DNA of 9,422 nucleotides from Muribaculaceae bacterium (GTDB taxonomy: Bacteria > Bacteroidota > Bacteroidia > Bacteroidales > Muribaculaceae): positions 1-9,422 of the forward strand of contig VSPW01000063.1 of assembly GCA_009775535.1 (NCBI GenBank), read 5' to 3'. The position numbers and the translations under genes are program-made. The notes below the pieces were generated by a model. The model had not been told where the DNA came from and did no database searches. It worked only from the letters and a program-made list of their open reading frames with translations. This document shows, piece by piece, positions 7,922 to 9,422 of this stretch (position 1 is its first letter; each line of letters starts with the position of its first letter).

Positions 7922-7932
7922 GCATATACAAC
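7901..7932 (-). promoter_or_regulatory. Promoter of the ECF sigma operon (Bacteroidetes housekeeping type)
   Basis: On the minus strand GTTG (7932-7929) is followed by 20 bases and then TAATTTTG (7908-7901). The second element is a perfect TAnnTTTG -7 box, and the first matches three of four bases of the -33 TTTG, at consensus spacing. Transcription would start near 7894, giving a leader of about 35 bases. Basal transcription by the primary sigma factor is implied; I see no separate ECF-type promoter that I can defend. Confidence 0.6.
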
Positions 7933-7933
7933 T

Positions 7934-7969
7934 TGATTATCACAAAAAACGTTATTAAGGACATAATCA
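7934..7969. promoter_or_regulatory. AT-rich inverted repeat in the zupT leader, possible operator
   Basis: TGATTAT (7934-7940) and ATAATCA (7963-7969) are exact inverted repeats 22 bases apart. The left arm also forms a small palindrome, TGAT-T-ATCA (7934-7942). The site lies just downstream of the predicted zupT start and next to the -33 box of the sigma operon, a position from which a repressor could act on both. Metalloregulators of the Fur/Zur group bind AT-rich palindromes of this flavour, but the match to a known box is loose, and chance is likely in AT-rich DNA. Confidence 0.2.
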
Positions 7970-7977
7970 TAAACTAT

Positions 7978-8796
7978 ATGGACGCTTCTATTGACACTAT
8001 TCTGATCGCATTGGGCCTGACTCTTCTGGCTGGAATGGCCACATCTGCCGGAGCTCTGATGGCCTTCCTTTGCAAGCACACCAATACCCGCTTCTTGTCG
8101 TGCGCACTAGGCATTTCGGCAGGAGTTATGATCTATGTATCGTTCATGGATCTAATGCCACAAGCCATCTCAGAAATTTCAACCACGATGCCTGGAAAAA
8201 GCGGAATGGTGGCTATAATTGTTTCATTTTTTTCGGGAATCGGGATTATCGCTCTTATCGACTGGCTTATACCCGAAAAGGAGAACCCGCACGAAATGCA
8301 TATGGTTGAAGAGATGTCACCTGCAGTTACATCCCAACAGGGAACTGCCCACATGCACCGGACAGGATTCATGGTAGGTATAGCTATCGCGATTCACAAT
8401 TTTCCTGAAGGTGTGGCCACATTTGTCGCAGCCTTGGATGGACTCGATGTAGCAATCCCGATTGTGGTGGCAATCGCGATACACAATATACCAGAAGGAA
8501 TCGCTGTGGCCGTCCCTATTTACCACTCCACTGGTAACCGTGGGAAAGCACTGAAATGGTCTATCCTGTCCGGACTTGCCGAACCTGCCGGAGCGCTGCT
8601 GGCAATGCTCGTATTGATGCATTTCTGGAATCCGTCGATTTCGGCCATTGTACTTGCAGCTGTCGCTGGAATCATGGTATACATATCAATCGATGAACTT
8701 TTGCCATCTGCCGAAGAATACGGACACCACCACTTTGCGATAGCCGGATTTGTCGGCGGTATGCTGGTCATGGCCGTTTCATTGCTTATGTTCTGA
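7978..8796 (+). CDS. zupT: ZIP-family metal ion transporter ZupT
   Basis: This 272-residue inner-membrane protein imports divalent metals (zinc, also iron, manganese or cobalt in ZupT relatives). It is close in length to E. coli ZupT (about 257) and shares its signatures: SFMDLMP in the second membrane segment, HNFPEG at 140-145 and HNIPEG at 169-174, which supply the metal-binding His and Glu residues of the transport path, and AAVAGIMVYISIDELLP near the end. About eight hydrophobic segments are visible. Two His-bearing regions flank the core: a His/Glu loop around 103-130 (PHEMHMVEE, AHMHRTG) and HHH at 250-252. The frame is open upstream to an ATG at 7876, but the chosen ATG (7978) aligns with the family N-terminus; the extra 34 codons lie on the promoter region. 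The gene is divergent from the sigma operon, and its end overlaps the outer-membrane efflux gene by 18 bases. Confidence 0.93.
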   Translation: MDASIDTILIALGLTLLAGMATSAGALMAFLCKHTNTRFLSCALGISAGVMIYVSFMDLMPQAISEISTTMPGKSGMVAIIVSFFSGIGIIALIDWLIPEKENPHEMHMVEEMSPAVTSQQGTAHMHRTGFMVGIAIAIHNFPEGVATFVAALDGLDVAIPIVVAIAIHNIPEGIAVAVPIYHSTGNRGKALKWSILSGLAEPAGALLAMLVLMHFWNPSISAIVLAAVAGIMVYISIDELLPSAEEYGHHHFAIAGFVGGMLVMAVSLLMF

Positions 8797-9422
8797 TGTC
8801 AAATTATAATCCTGCTGCCCGGTAGCATTAAGATATTCTTCAACAGCAATCCGAAATGCCCCATAGGAAGCAGTATAATTGTCAATTGCCTGGCGGTTAA
8901 GCGCCTCAGCATCTAGCATATCTGTTACAGTGCACATCCCGGCATCATAATATGCACGGTTAAGCCTTAAGTTCTCTGCACTTTGCACTATTGCCTCATG
9001 GGCTATCGCCATCTTACGGTGGGCTGCCGTAAGGTCATTCCATTTGTCTTGCATACCGATTTCAAGTTTCTGGCTAAGGTCTGTAAACTCAGTCTGGGCT
9101 ATCTCCAATGCAAGTTTCTTTTTACGTATGGCATGCGAACCGCCCCACCATCCGGACAAAGGTATATTTACCGCCACCATAACAGCCCCAAAATTATGGT
9201 TTTGACGTAACACATCGTGATAGAACCATCCTGCCCCCAACGCCACCGTAGGCAAGTTCTTCCCTATTTCTATCCTCTTTTCCAGCTTTTTGGCCTCAAT
9301 ATTCTTATCCAGAAGCTGGTAATCTACAGTTTGTGATAGCGCTTCAGAAGGAGGCATGAATATATCCACCGGAATTTCAGGCAGTGAATCCGGAACAGTA
9401 GGAGTCACCTTAGGGCGTAGGT
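8779..9422 (-). CDS. TolC-family outer membrane efflux protein, partial (N-terminus beyond right edge)
   Basis: The minus frame is open from the right edge to the TGA at 8779-8781, giving 213 residues, roughly the C-terminal half of a TolC-type protein (usually 420-480). GTG at 9406-9408 is an internal valine codon, not the start, because coding sequence continues upstream of it. Visible parts are a strand region (LPTVALGAGWFYHD), another with NIPLSGWWGGSHAIR, and two long helices ending in the family pattern YYDAGMCTVTDMLDAEALNR, then AYGAFRIAVEEYLNATG-like sequence (here SYGAFRIAVEEYLNATG). Three such subunits form an outer-membrane channel for RND, ABC or MFS efflux pumps. The pump partner, if encoded nearby, is off the right edge, so the substrate is unknown; a CzcC/CusC-type metal role is possible given the zupT neighbour but unproven. 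No terminator is evident after its stop, which lies inside zupT. Confidence 0.85.
   Translation of the reverse strand, partial: LRPKVTPTVPDSLPEIPVDIFMPPSEALSQTVDYQLLDKNIEAKKLEKRIEIGKNLPTVALGAGWFYHDVLRQNHNFGAVMVAVNIPLSGWWGGSHAIRKKKLALEIAQTEFTDLSQKLEIGMQDKWNDLTAAHRKMAIAHEAIVQSAENLRLNRAYYDAGMCTVTDMLDAEALNRQAIDNYTASYGAFRIAVEEYLNATGQQDYNLTSEHKQ

Noticed and set aside
7876..7977. A 34-codon upstream extension of the ZupT frame
   Set aside because: It covers the predicted promoters and leader, and the ZupT family begins at the ATG at 7978.

Overview
The window looks like a chromosomal segment from a member of the Bacteroidales. Three things point there. The large gene is an alpha-2-macroglobulin of the kind common in Bacteroidetes. 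No convincing Shine-Dalgarno sequences precede the start codons. The best promoter candidates match the Bacteroidetes housekeeping form (-33 TTTG / -7 TAnnTTTG). The family cannot be settled from sequence alone; a gut lineage such as Bacteroidaceae or Muribaculaceae is plausible.

Layout, left to right: (1) 1-199, minus strand, start of a small alanine/lysine-rich lipoprotein that runs off the left edge. (2) 369-6038, minus, a complete 1889-residue secreted alpha-2-macroglobulin-like protein without a thioester, with a rho-independent terminator at 309-349. (3) 6039-6278, a 240-base intergenic stretch with a perfect 12-bp-stem hairpin and a weak promoter candidate. (4) 6279-7860, a three-gene minus-strand operon, in transcription order: ECF sigma factor, single-pass membrane protein (probable anti-sigma factor), and a Spy/CpxP/LTxxQ-type periplasmic protein. 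(5) 7861-7977, a compact divergent control region with overlapping promoter candidates. (6) 7978-8796, plus strand, a ZupT/ZIP metal-ion importer. (7) 8779-9422, minus, the C-terminal half of a TolC-type outer-membrane efflux protein, entering from the right edge and overlapping zupT tail to tail by 18 bases.

How the genes may work together: the sigma factor, membrane protein and periplasmic LTxxQ protein have the composition of a CnrYXH-like envelope or metal-sensing circuit. It sits head to head with a metal importer, and an outer-membrane efflux component lies just beyond. The alpha-2-macroglobulin, an envelope defence protein in other bacteria, lies downstream in the same orientation but probably has its own transcript. 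The shared theme is envelope homeostasis and possibly metal stress; this is inferred from gene content, not shown. I see no mobile element, CRISPR array, tRNA or rRNA, and no clear wholly new system. The most interesting points are the bait-like segment of the macroglobulin with its SusC-like motif, and the sigma/LTxxQ/ZupT arrangement with interlocked promoters.
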